Assembly: GCA_964408735.1 (NCBI GenBank)
Contig: CAYPAX010000044.1
Coordinates: 1 to 35,599, forward strand
Direction: 5' to 3'
Length of the DNA stretch: 35,599 nucleotides
From: UBA7887 sp964408735
GTDB taxonomy: Bacteria > Pseudomonadota > Alphaproteobacteria > UBA7887
Shown: piece by piece, positions 23,797 through 31,758 of the stretch
Layout: each line of letters begins with the position of its first letter
Position numbering within the stretch: position 1 is the first letter of the stretch
Notes under the pieces: model-generated
What the model was told of the DNA's origin: nothing
What the model saw: only the letters and a program-made list of their open reading frames with translations
Database searches by the model: none
Made by a program: the position numbers and the translations under genes

Positions 23797-24930
23797 TCAG
23801 GCTCCCAGGCTCGGCCGTGCTGGGGATAGATCCTCCGGTCCGATGTCGTAAGCGGCGATGTCCGCCGGCCAGGCATTGCCCGTGGCCAATGCCGCTGCAG
23901 CGCGCGACATGGCGGGCGAGGTCATGATGCCGTAGCCGCCTTGGCCGGCCAGCCAGACGAAGCCGTCTATGCCCGGGTCGGGCCCGACCACAGGCGTTCG
24001 ATCGCCGACGAAGCTGCGCAAGCCCGCCCATTTGTGCTCGACGCGGCGCACGCGCAGCGTCGTCGCGGTCTCGACACTCTGCACCACGCGCGCGATATCG
24101 AGTTCCTCGGGCTGGGCGTCGCAGGGCGGCGAATCCGTCTCGTCCGCCGGGCTGGCCAGGACCATGCCGGCATCGGGCTTGAAATAGAACAGCTCCTCGC
24201 AGTCGATCACCAGCGGGCATGCGCTCATGTCGACAGCGTCGGGCTGGGCGAAGAGGATGACCGTGCGCCGCTTGGGCTGCAGCCCGACCGGCTTGGCGCC
24301 GGCCAGGCCGGCCACCACATCGGCCCAGGCGCCGGCGGCGTTGACCACGACCGGAGCCTGGAAGGTGCCGGCGCCGGTCATGACATGCCAGATGCCGTCC
24401 GCACGCTTGAGGCCGCGCACTTCGGCGTTGCAGGCGATCTCGCCGCCCCGTGCAATGAACTGGCGGCGGAAGCCGCCGTGGATGAGGTCCACGTCCATGG
24501 CCTGGGCGTCGGGCTCTATATGGGCGCGCGCGATATAGCCAGGCGCCATGACGCCGATCATGGCTTCGGCCTCGGCCGCGCCGATCTCGACGATGCTGCC
24601 GGGCGAGGCCGTGGCTTCGGCGAGGTTCGCCGCGAAGGCCGCGTCCTGGTCGCCGCGGGCGATGGTTATTGCCGGGTGCGGGCTCATCAGTGACGCTGCC
24701 GCGAAACCATCCGGCGGCTCGGACAGAAACGGGCCGCTCGCCGCGGTCAGGCCGCGGATCACGTCATTGCCGTAATTGACCGTGAAGAAGGCCGCCGAGC
24801 GCCCGGTGGTGTGATAGGCGAGGCGCTCCTCGCGCTCGAGCAATAGCACGCGCCCGGAGCGCGCAAGCTCGGCCGCTGCCGAGATGCCGGCGATGCCGCC
24901 GCCGATAACGATGAAGTCCCAACCGGTCAT
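23797..24930 (-). CDS. DauA-like FAD-dependent D-amino acid dehydrogenase/oxidase
   Basis: A 377-residue DAO-family flavoprotein with FAD motif VIGGGIAGISAA (8-19) and LLEREERLAYHTTGRSAA. It closely follows Pseudomonas D-arginine dehydrogenase (DauA) in order and motifs: LTAASGPFL, DIDLIHGG-like VDLIHGGFRRQ, VVNAAGAWAD, LQPKRRTVILF, LFYFKPDAGMVLASPADE, EHKWAGLRSFVGDRTPV and AGQGGYGIMTSPAM. The DauA active-site Tyr53 is kept, but its His48 is Phe here (from memory of the DauA structure), so the substrate may differ. It is the last gene of the ten-gene catabolic run, nine bases after dctM. Confidence 0.88.
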   Translation of the reverse strand: MTGWDFIVIGGGIAGISAAAELARSGRVLLLEREERLAYHTTGRSAAFFTVNYGNDVIRGLTAASGPFLSEPPDGFAAASLMSPHPAITIARGDQDAAFAANLAEATASPGSIVEIGAAEAEAMIGVMAPGYIARAHIEPDAQAMDVDLIHGGFRRQFIARGGEIACNAEVRGLKRADGIWHVMTGAGTFQAPVVVNAAGAWADVVAGLAGAKPVGLQPKRRTVILFAQPDAVDMSACPLVIDCEELFYFKPDAGMVLASPADETDSPPCDAQPEELDIARVVQSVETATTLRVRRVEHKWAGLRSFVGDRTPVVGPDPGIDGFVWLAGQGGYGIMTSPAMSRAAAALATGNAWPADIAAYDIGPEDLSPARPSLGA

Positions 24931-24939
24931 GGCACGTAT

Positions 24940-26232
24940 CTAGCGCATCGTGCCTGGTAGCGCGAGGGCAATGGCGGGGATGGCGACGATCAGCGCCAAG
25001 CGCACGATGTCGGCCATCCAGAACGGCACCACGCCGCGGAAGATGTCGCCGGTCTTGACGTCGGGCAGCACGCTGCGCAACACGAACACGTTGAGCCCGA
25101 TGGGAGGCGTGATCAGGCTGATCTCGGTGACCACGACGACGACGATGCCGAACCAGATCAGGTCGAAGCCGAGGTCGGCGACGATCGGCGTGAACACCGG
25201 CACGGTGAGCAGCACCATGGCCAGGCTTTCGAGCACACAGCCGAGCACGAGATAGATGGCGAGCAGGCAGGCGATGACCGCCAGCCGCGGCGCATCGATG
25301 CCGGCCACCAGCTCGGCCAGCATGTCCGGCAAGCCCGCCATGTTGAGGAAGCCGGAGAACAAGAGCGCGCCGATCAGTATGAAGAACAGCATCGCCGTGG
25401 TCTCGACCGACTGGACCAGCACGTCGATCAGGCCGCGGGGGTCGATGCGGCGGCGGGCGAGGGCGAAGAGAAAGCCGCCGAAGGCGCCGACGCCCGCGGC
25501 CTCGGTCGGCGTGAAGATGCCGCCATAGATGCCGCCCATCACCACCACGAACAGCAGCAGCACGCCCCAGACCTGGCGTGTTGCCCGCCAGCGCTCGGCC
25601 ATGCCGGCGCGTTCCGCGCGGGGCCCGAGCTCGGGGCGCAGGCGGGTGACGGCGGCGACCGCCGCCATGTAACCCATGATGCCGAGCAGGCCGGGCAGCA
25701 GGCCGGCGGCAAACAGCAGGCCGATATCTTGACCGGAAAGGATGCCGTAAAGCACCAGGATCACGCTTGGCGGAATCAAAATGCCCAGGGTGCCGCCGGC
25801 GGCGATCGAGCCGGCAGCGAGGGAATCCGCATAGCCGTAGCGCTGCATCGACGGCATGGCGACGCGCGCCATGGTCGCCGCGGTGGCCAGGCTGGAGCCG
25901 CAAATGGCGCTGAAGCCGCCGCAGGCCAGCACCGTCGCCATGGCAAGCCCGCCGCGGCGATGGCCGAGCCAGGCGTTGGAAGCGGCGTAGAGTTCGTCCG
26001 AGAGGCCGGCGCGGGCCACGAGATTGCCCATCAGCACGAACAGCGGCACCACCGAAAGCTCATAGGACAGGCCGGTGTCGAAAGTGGTCTGCTGGACCAG
26101 GGCCAGGGCCGGGCGCCAGCCCACCAGCGCGGCGACCCCGAGGGTTCCCACCAGCGCCATGGCGAAGGCGATGGGCAGGCGCAGCAGGATGAGCAGGAAC
26201 AAGCCGGCAAAGCCGGCCAGGATCGCATCCAT
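24940..26232 (-). CDS. dctM: TRAP transporter large permease (DctM)
   Basis: A 430-residue inner-membrane protein of about a dozen hydrophobic helices, the normal length and profile for the ion-coupled large subunit of a tripartite ATP-independent periplasmic transporter. Family blocks are LSVVPLFVLMGNLVARAGLS, GHRRGGLAMATVLACGGFSAICGSS, AAGGTLGILIPPSVILVLYGI, TPTEAAGVGAFG, LVLGCVLESLAMVLLTVPVFTPI and TEISLITPPIGLNVFVLR. It starts four bases after the dctQ stop. The cluster context points to an organic-acid or modified amino acid ligand. Confidence 0.95.
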   Translation of the reverse strand: MDAILAGFAGLFLLILLRLPIAFAMALVGTLGVAALVGWRPALALVQQTTFDTGLSYELSVVPLFVLMGNLVARAGLSDELYAASNAWLGHRRGGLAMATVLACGGFSAICGSSLATAATMARVAMPSMQRYGYADSLAAGSIAAGGTLGILIPPSVILVLYGILSGQDIGLLFAAGLLPGLLGIMGYMAAVAAVTRLRPELGPRAERAGMAERWRATRQVWGVLLLFVVVMGGIYGGIFTPTEAAGVGAFGGFLFALARRRIDPRGLIDVLVQSVETTAMLFFILIGALLFSGFLNMAGLPDMLAELVAGIDAPRLAVIACLLAIYLVLGCVLESLAMVLLTVPVFTPIVADLGFDLIWFGIVVVVVTEISLITPPIGLNVFVLRSVLPDVKTGDIFRGVVPFWMADIVRLALIVAIPAIALALPGTMR

Positions 26233-26236
26233 CGGC

Positions 26237-26764
26237 TCAAGGCTTCCGGGGCAACACGGCGCGCAGAGCCAAGGCGAGCGCGCAAAGACCGGCCATAACG
26301 CTCATGGGCGTGCTGATCGCCGCGTGGGTGAGGCCGATAAACTCGAAGCGGTCGCCATATTCCGCCTGGCGCCCGGCCAGAACCCACAGACGCCATGCCA
26401 TGACCGCGGCAACGACGGCACATACGGCGGCCAGCAGGCGGTCGCGCAGGCCGGCGAGGAAAGGCGGGAACCAGCGGTCCGTCAGGGTGATCGTGACATG
26501 GCCGTGGCGCCAACTTACCAACGGTAGGCCGGCAAATATGGTCAGGGCCAGCAACACCTGGGTAAGCTCGAAGGCGCCGGGAACCGGAGAGGCGAAAAGA
26601 TAGCGCCCCGCCACGTCGGCGACCGTCAGCGCCATCATGGCGAAGACTAGGGCCGCCGCGATCCAGCCGCCGGCCAGGAACAGGCGGTCGAAGGCGCCCT
26701 CTAGCGACCTCTTAGCGATAGGCCTCGATCTCCGTGCGCAATGCTGCCAGCGCCAGAGCCGCAT
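26237..26764 (-). CDS. dctQ: TRAP transporter small permease (DctQ)
   Basis: A four-helix inner-membrane subunit of about 175 residues. Typical DctQ features are the TM1 end ALTVADVAGRYLF, the loop PVPGAFELTQVLLALTIFAGLPLVSWRHGHVTI, and the later helix pair. The start is unclear. No ATG, GTG or TTG lies between the dctP stop and the first helix, so the best candidates are ATG 26764 (listed) or ATG 26785, both inside dctP and without a good ribosome-binding site. A non-standard start near the dctP stop, where AAGAGG is present, is possible. It is translationally linked with dctP and dctM. Confidence 0.8.
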   Translation of the reverse strand: MRLWRWQHCARRSRPIAKRSLEGAFDRLFLAGGWIAAALVFAMMALTVADVAGRYLFASPVPGAFELTQVLLALTIFAGLPLVSWRHGHVTITLTDRWFPPFLAGLRDRLLAAVCAVVAAVMAWRLWVLAGRQAEYGDRFEFIGLTHAAISTPMSVMAGLCALALALRAVLPRKP

Positions 26765-27728
26765 CGGCGCCGGCGTCGCTGGCATTGCCCACCCAGTCCG
26801 CCTCGGCGAAAGCGAGGCGGTATTGCAGCTCCTGGATCATCGGCGTCTCCGCCACCGTCAGCGACGTGCCGGCGGCTGTCAGTGCTTCCATCGCGGCCTG
26901 GTCGGATGCGTCCCAGGCCATGCCCGCGCGTTTCGCCAGCACCTCGCCGGAGACCGCCATGATGGCCTCGCGGTCGGCGGCGTCGATGGCCTGCCAGCTG
27001 TCTTCGTTGGCGACCAGGAAGAAGCTCGCATTGTAGAGCCCGCCCGGGATCAGCGTGCCGTGGCGCATGAACGGGGTCAAATTGAAGAACTCGATCGACT
27101 CGGTGGGAAAATAGATGCCGTCGGCAACGCCGTTTGAGAGCAGCTCGTAAGCCTTGGTGGCGGGCGCCGGCACGCCGACCGTTCCCAGCGCGTCGGAGAT
27201 GCGGCTTACCGAGGCGCCGCCGACGCGAAATTTGAGGCCGTCGAGATCGGCCACCGCATAGATGTCGCGACGGGCGTTGAAGATATGGCCCGGGCCGTGG
27301 GTCCAGAGCGCCAGCAGCTGCACGCCGCGATGTTCGCCTTGAGGTGCGAGGTAGCGCTCGTGCACGCGCCAATAAGCGACCGACAGGGCCTCGGCGCTGT
27401 CGCTGAGGAAGGGCAGCTCGGCGATCTGCGTCAGCACGAAGCGGCCCGGCGTGTAGCCGTGCACGCCGATCGTGACGTCGGCGAGGCCGTCGCGGGCGAT
27501 ATCGTAATGGGCCGGCGGCTTGCCGAGCGCGGTCTTGAGCATGTCGATGCGCACGCGGCCTTGCGTGACCCGCGCCACGTCCTCGGCCCAGGGTGCGAGA
27601 ATGTCGCGCGTAATGACATGGCTCGGCGGCACCCAGTTCGACAGCCGCAACACCGTCTCAGCCGCAGCGGGGCCGGCCAGAGCTGTCAGGGCAACGAGAA
27701 GGGCTGCTGCATTGCGTACTGAAATCAT
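26712..27728 (-). CDS. dctP: TRAP transporter periplasmic substrate-binding protein (DctP)
   Basis: A 338-residue DctP-family solute receptor with signal peptide MISVRNAAALLVALTALAGPAAA. Hallmarks are LRLSNWVPPSHVITRDILAPWAEDV, the ligand-region GLADVTIGVHGYTPGRF, and DLDGLKFRVGGASVS with the conserved ligand-binding Arg in KFRV. Others are VGVPAPATKAYELLSNGVADGIYFPTESIEFF and YNASFFLVANEDSW. The Arg indicates a carboxylate ligand; identity cannot be read from sequence. The start follows a strong GGAGGACAGC. Being encoded inside the run with a CoA ligase and a ring-cleavage-type dioxygenase, it probably imports the substrate of that pathway. Confidence 0.93.
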   Translation of the reverse strand: MISVRNAAALLVALTALAGPAAAETVLRLSNWVPPSHVITRDILAPWAEDVARVTQGRVRIDMLKTALGKPPAHYDIARDGLADVTIGVHGYTPGRFVLTQIAELPFLSDSAEALSVAYWRVHERYLAPQGEHRGVQLLALWTHGPGHIFNARRDIYAVADLDGLKFRVGGASVSRISDALGTVGVPAPATKAYELLSNGVADGIYFPTESIEFFNLTPFMRHGTLIPGGLYNASFFLVANEDSWQAIDAADREAIMAVSGEVLAKRAGMAWDASDQAAMEALTAAGTSLTVAETPMIQELQYRLAFAEADWVGNASDAGADAALALAALRTEIEAYR

Positions 27729-27743
27729 GCTGTCCTCCGACCT

Positions 27744-29183
27744 CTAAACCATGTCGCGTAGCACCGGCTTCTCGACCTTGCCCATGGCATTGCGCGGCAG
27801 GGCATCGACGAAGATCACATCGTGGGGATGCTTGTAGCGCGCCAGACGCCCGTCAAGCAATGCCAGCACGCCGTCGCCGTCCAGCGCCGGGTCGCCGCGC
27901 ACCACCACCGCCACCGCAACCTCGCCCCAGCGCTCGTCCGCACGCCCGACCACGGCGACCTCGGCGATGGCGGGCGCATCGGCGAGCACGCGCTCGATCT
28001 CGGCCGGATATACGTTCTCGCTGCCGGAGATGATCATATCGCGCTTGCGGTCGACGACCGAGAGGTAACCGTCGCCGCCACGCTCGGCGATGTCGCCGGT
28101 GCGAAACCAGCCGTCGCTGAAGGCCGCGGCGCTGGCCTCTGGATCATTCCAATATTCGCGCATCACATTGTTCCCGCGCACCCAGATCTCGCCGCGTTCG
28201 CCGGCCGCCACGTCGCGGCCGTAATCGTCGACCACGCGGACCTCGCTGTGCAGCGCCGGCAGGCCGACGGACCCGACATGGCCATAGGCCTGCTCGGCCC
28301 GCAGATAGGTGGCGATGGGCGCCGTCTCGGTGCAGCCATAGACCTGCACGACGGGCACGCCGCGCACGTGGAAGGCCTCGATCAGGCCGTGCGGCACGAT
28401 GGTCGAGCCGGTGGTCACCATGCGCAGGCAGGAGAGGTCGCAGTCGGCCCAGGCCGGATGCGCTTGCATCGCCTGCATCTGTGCCGGCACCAATACCATC
28501 AGGGTCGGGCGGTCGCGGGCGATGGCGGCGAAAATGGCTTCGACATCGAAGGTGCGGTGGAGGAAGACGGTTGCGCCCGCATGCAGCGCCGGCAGGGTCT
28601 GGATATTGAGGCCGCCGACATGGAACAGAGGGATGGTGGTGAGCACGCGGTCGGCACTGGTCAAGTCGTGCATGGCGGTGCTGTTGAGGGCGTTGCAGAA
28701 CAGCGCGCGCTGGTCCAGCACCGCGCCCTTGGGCCGCCCCGTCGTGCCCGATGTGTAGACGATCAGCACGCGGCTATCCTGCTCGCCACGCGGGCCTGGC
28801 AGGGGTGCGCTGTCCCAGCTGCCGGCCTCGATCAGCCTGAGGTCTGCGTTTACTGCGGCCTCGGCGAAGTCGGGCTCATAGATCAGTGCGCGGGCGCCGG
28901 AATTCTGCAAGACGTAGCGGTGCTCGTCGCCGGTCAGCCGCCAGTTCAGCGGCACGGCGATGGCGCCGAGGCGCGCGCAGGCGAAGACGAGCTCGATCAG
29001 ATGCGGCGAATTCTGCCCCAGATAGGCGATGCGATCGCCCGGCCCGGCGTCGAGATTTGCCGCCAGCGCCCTGATATGCCCGGCCAACGCTGCGTAGCTC
29101 AGCCGCTCGCCGTCGCAGTCGATGGCAATCTTGTCGGGCGCGAATGCCGCCCAATGCTCTATCCAGGCAGAGAGGTCAGGCAT
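27744..29183 (-). CDS. Acyl-CoA synthetase (AMP-forming, ANL superfamily)
   Basis: A 479-residue adenylate-forming ligase that activates a carboxylic acid with ATP and CoA. Visible are the P-loop YTSGTTGRPKG (143-153), LTTIPLFHVGGLN, the A5 motif YGCTETAP (282-289), the A7 TGD (362-364) in WFRTGDIAERGGDGYLSVVDRKRDMIISGSENVYPAEIE, and the A10 lysine Lys469 in PRNAMGKVEKPVLR. It is shorter than long-chain FadD (about 550) and nearer to MenE-like, medium-chain or aromatic acid ligases. It lies 15 bases before dctP in transcription order, so import and CoA activation are probably linked. Substrate unknown. Confidence 0.93.
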   Translation of the reverse strand: MPDLSAWIEHWAAFAPDKIAIDCDGERLSYAALAGHIRALAANLDAGPGDRIAYLGQNSPHLIELVFACARLGAIAVPLNWRLTGDEHRYVLQNSGARALIYEPDFAEAAVNADLRLIEAGSWDSAPLPGPRGEQDSRVLIVYTSGTTGRPKGAVLDQRALFCNALNSTAMHDLTSADRVLTTIPLFHVGGLNIQTLPALHAGATVFLHRTFDVEAIFAAIARDRPTLMVLVPAQMQAMQAHPAWADCDLSCLRMVTTGSTIVPHGLIEAFHVRGVPVVQVYGCTETAPIATYLRAEQAYGHVGSVGLPALHSEVRVVDDYGRDVAAGERGEIWVRGNNVMREYWNDPEASAAAFSDGWFRTGDIAERGGDGYLSVVDRKRDMIISGSENVYPAEIERVLADAPAIAEVAVVGRADERWGEVAVAVVVRGDPALDGDGVLALLDGRLARYKHPHDVIFVDALPRNAMGKVEKPVLRDMV

Positions 29184-29186
29184 GGG

Positions 29187-29738
29187 TTAGTACGGCACAC
29201 ATCCCGCATCGACGCCGACCCGGCACTGGTTGCCCATGTTCTCGATGATGCGCAGGCTGGTGTCGTTCTGCATGGTCATGACAGCGCCCTGGGTCGCCAT
29301 ATAGGCGTTGCAGCTGGCCTGGTCGAACTCACCACTGGCACATTTGAGGCCGATGAGCATCTGGTCGCGCTCGTTCTGGATGTTCTGCTGCAGCTGCTCG
29401 ACGGATATCCATTGCAGCGCTTCCTGCAACTGGTACCAGGCGCTCTGGCAGGTCTCCTGCGTGCCCTGGATGGAGAGCCAGATATTCGCGTTCGCCTGGC
29501 AGGCGGTGCGCAGGATGTCCTGGCTCAAGGCACCATAGGAGGTCAGCAACATGAGCTGGTTCTGATTGAGCGAAGCGAGCAGATCCAAGACCTGAGTCGG
29601 CTGCATGGCGCCGTAGTTCTCGACGAAGAACTGGAAGCTAATACCGCCTTGCTGCGCCTCGGCGCGCTGTGACGGCCATGAAGCTGCGAAAATCATGACC
29701 GCAGCCACGGCGATTTGCCGAATTCGATTGCGTCGCAT
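29187..29738 (-). CDS. Secreted Gln-rich protein of unknown function
   Basis: I recognise no family. The 183-residue protein has a signal peptide (MRRNRIRQIAVAAVMIFAASWPSQRAEA, cut before QQGG) and a mature part rich in Gln, Asn and Leu. It is predicted helical, with six Cys at spacings that suggest disulfides in the periplasm (TACQAN, ETCQS, LKCASG, ASCNAY, NQCRV, AGCVPY). ATG 29738 follows AAGGGGGATCTC, a good ribosome-binding site; a longer frame to 29819 lacks one. It sits three bases from the ligase gene in the catabolic run, so it is probably cotranscribed. Confidence 0.7.
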   Translation of the reverse strand: MRRNRIRQIAVAAVMIFAASWPSQRAEAQQGGISFQFFVENYGAMQPTQVLDLLASLNQNQLMLLTSYGALSQDILRTACQANANIWLSIQGTQETCQSAWYQLQEALQWISVEQLQQNIQNERDQMLIGLKCASGEFDQASCNAYMATQGAVMTMQNDTSLRIIENMGNQCRVGVDAGCVPY

Positions 29739-29791
29739 GAGATCCCCCTTGCCGATCAGCAACGTCACCGCCGATGGTAGCACGTGTCGCC

Positions 29792-30547
29792 TCACTCGTC
29801 GCTCTCGCCCGACATCCATTGTTCTGAGATGATCGTCACCGGCGCCGGCAGCGCGCCGGCGCCAAGGATCAGGGCCAGCTCCTGCGCGTCCTCGAACGAG
29901 AAGTTACCGGAGATCTGGGCGACGCCGCCTGTGATGGGCTCGACGATATGGGGCGCGCTGATCACCTCGTCATCGACGACGATGGCGATCTGTTGGCCGA
30001 CGGCCGTGGTCGTCGCCTTGGCAAACCGCTCGGCACCGATATTGTCGAAGCGGATCATGACAACCGGCATGCCGGCATGATCGCGTGTTGCCTCGACCTC
30101 GGCCAGATGGCTGCCATCGAGCAGCGCTGGCTCACGTACGGCGATGGCGCCTTCTGCCACGCCCCGTTCGGGCAGCAGCATGGTTTCTTTCGCCATATCG
30201 TCCGAGATATCCGCGACGATTAGGCGAAAGGCGAGCACACCTCGCCGCGTCAGCAGCGGCCTGACGGAACCCGCATCCGGCGCCTGCCGCAGATCCACCG
30301 CGATGTGGCCCGAGCCTTGCCGCGTAATAGCGAAGGGCGCGGGCCGGAAGAGGTCTGTCACCACGCTGAGGGCGCCCCTTTGCGCCTGCTCCGCATCCAC
30401 CCAGGCCTCGAGGCGCCGCCCGAGCACGAGAATCGTGCTGTCGATCACCGCCTCTTCAGTTTCGAGCACGAGGCGAAGCGCGTCTGCGGCGGCGCCTGGC
30501 AGGGCCGACGTCAGGAGCAACAGAGCCGCTGCCAACCCCCTCAACAT
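29792..30547 (-). CDS. Exported protein resembling the SecD P1 periplasmic domain
   Basis: A 251-residue protein with signal peptide MLRGLAAALLLLTSALPGAAA. Its mature part matches the first periplasmic domain of the SecD translocase subunit: RRGVLAFRLI, VVMIRFDNIGAERFAKATTTAVGQQIAIVVDDEVISAPHIVEPITGGVAQISGNFSFEDAQELALILGAGALPAP. None of SecD's six membrane helices is present, so it cannot be a SecD channel component and is a free-standing domain. Its ATG overlaps the stop of the acyl-CoA dehydrogenase gene (TGATG), so it is coupled to a catabolic gene. Function unknown; a periplasmic chaperone or binding role is a guess. Confidence 0.85.
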   Translation of the reverse strand: MLRGLAAALLLLTSALPGAAADALRLVLETEEAVIDSTILVLGRRLEAWVDAEQAQRGALSVVTDLFRPAPFAITRQGSGHIAVDLRQAPDAGSVRPLLTRRGVLAFRLIVADISDDMAKETMLLPERGVAEGAIAVREPALLDGSHLAEVEATRDHAGMPVVMIRFDNIGAERFAKATTTAVGQQIAIVVDDEVISAPHIVEPITGGVAQISGNFSFEDAQELALILGAGALPAPVTIISEQWMSGESDE

Positions 30548-31758
30548 CACTCGTCGCTCTCGCCCGGCTCGTAAAGCGCGTCGGTGCCCAGGCGGACGAG
30601 GCAGAGCTCGGCGGTCAGCGGCAGCATCAGCGAGCCGCAGCGGCTGTCGCGGTAGAGGCGCTCGAGCGGCAGGGTCTTGAGCATGGACTGGCCGCCGCAG
30701 GTGCGGATGGCAAGCCGGCAGAGGTCGTTGGCGTTCTCCATGATGGTGTATTGCGCCGCCCAGGCGCGCATGCGCTGGTCCTTGGTGGGGTCGATTCCGG
30801 CCTCGGCGATGGCGCGGCGGAACAGTGCGCGGGTCTGCTCCAGCGTGACGTACATTTCGGCCACGGCGAGCTGCTTGGTGGCGAACTGGCGGCGTTTGAC
30901 CGGCGGCATGCCCTCGACCTCGCCGCGGAGATATTTGACCGTGAAGTCGTAGGCCGCCTGGGCGATGCCCATATAGGTGGGCGACAGGGTGATGAACATG
31001 TGCGGCCAGCGGCTGGCGGCCTGGAAGTAGATGCCGCGCGGCATCAGCTCGTTTTCTTCGGGCACGAAAACGTCTTCCATCACCAGGGTGCGCGAGACCG
31101 TGCCGCGCATGCCCAGCGGGTCCCACGGCCCGGTGATGGTAAAGCCGTCCGAATCCTTGGGCACGGCAAGATAGATGGTGTCCTTGCGCCCGGCATCGTC
31201 GACGTCCTCGGTGCAAAGGATGCCGTAATAGTCGGCAGCGCCGGACAGCGAGGCGAAGATCTTGCGGCCATTGAGCACGTAGCCGCCATCGACCTTCTTG
31301 GCGAGGGTGCCGAAGGGGGCGCCGCCGGCCGCCGAGGCATTCCCTTCGGAGAAAGGTTGGGCATAGATCGCGCCATCCTCGACGACGCGGCGAAAATGCA
31401 GCGCCTGGCGCTCCGCGTGGAGGCGGCGCTGCTCCTCGCTCATGTCCAACTCGTCGGTCATCGCGCCCGACCACAGCATCGAGCAGGCGTGCATGTTGAA
31501 GGTCAGCGCGGTAGCGCCGCAATGGCGCCCGATCTCGGCCGAGACCAGGCAATAGGTCTCGAAATCCGCCCCCAGCCCGCCGTGGCTCTCGGGCACGCAA
31601 AGGCCGAGCAGGCCGGCCTCGCGCAGATCGGCATAGTTTTCGAAAGGAAAGCTCGCTTCGGCATCGTAGCGCGCGGCTCGTTCGGCGAAGCGCTCCCGCC
31701 CGAGCCGTCCGGCGCGCTCAATCAGCTCGCGCTGCCTGTCGGTCAGATTCTGTGTCAT
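30547..31758 (-). CDS. Acyl-CoA dehydrogenase family protein
   Basis: A 403-residue FAD-dependent acyl-CoA dehydrogenase fold. N-terminal helical domain: LLGLCVPESHGGLGADFETYCLV. Middle beta domain: YAQPFSEGNASAAGG, GYVLNGRKIFASLSGAADYY, WDPLGMRGTVSRTLVMEDVFVP. C-terminal four-helix domain ends AIRTCGGQSMLKTLPLERLYRDSRCGSLMLPLTAELCLVRLG. At the place of the usual YEGTSEI catalytic-Glu motif it reads SLMLPLTAE, so the canonical base appears absent and the chemistry may differ. ATG 31758 is used and ATG 31770 is possible; both lie inside the upstream hydrolase gene. Its stop overlaps the start of the SecD-like gene. Confidence 0.88.
   Translation of the reverse strand: MTQNLTDRQRELIERAGRLGRERFAERAARYDAEASFPFENYADLREAGLLGLCVPESHGGLGADFETYCLVSAEIGRHCGATALTFNMHACSMLWSGAMTDELDMSEEQRRLHAERQALHFRRVVEDGAIYAQPFSEGNASAAGGAPFGTLAKKVDGGYVLNGRKIFASLSGAADYYGILCTEDVDDAGRKDTIYLAVPKDSDGFTITGPWDPLGMRGTVSRTLVMEDVFVPEENELMPRGIYFQAASRWPHMFITLSPTYMGIAQAAYDFTVKYLRGEVEGMPPVKRRQFATKQLAVAEMYVTLEQTRALFRRAIAEAGIDPTKDQRMRAWAAQYTIMENANDLCRLAIRTCGGQSMLKTLPLERLYRDSRCGSLMLPLTAELCLVRLGTDALYEPGESDE

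Noticed and set aside
27822..29672. A 616-codon plus-strand frame opposite the CoA ligase
   Set aside because: Antisense shadow: the ligase on the other strand has all family motifs, and this frame has no recognisable domain.
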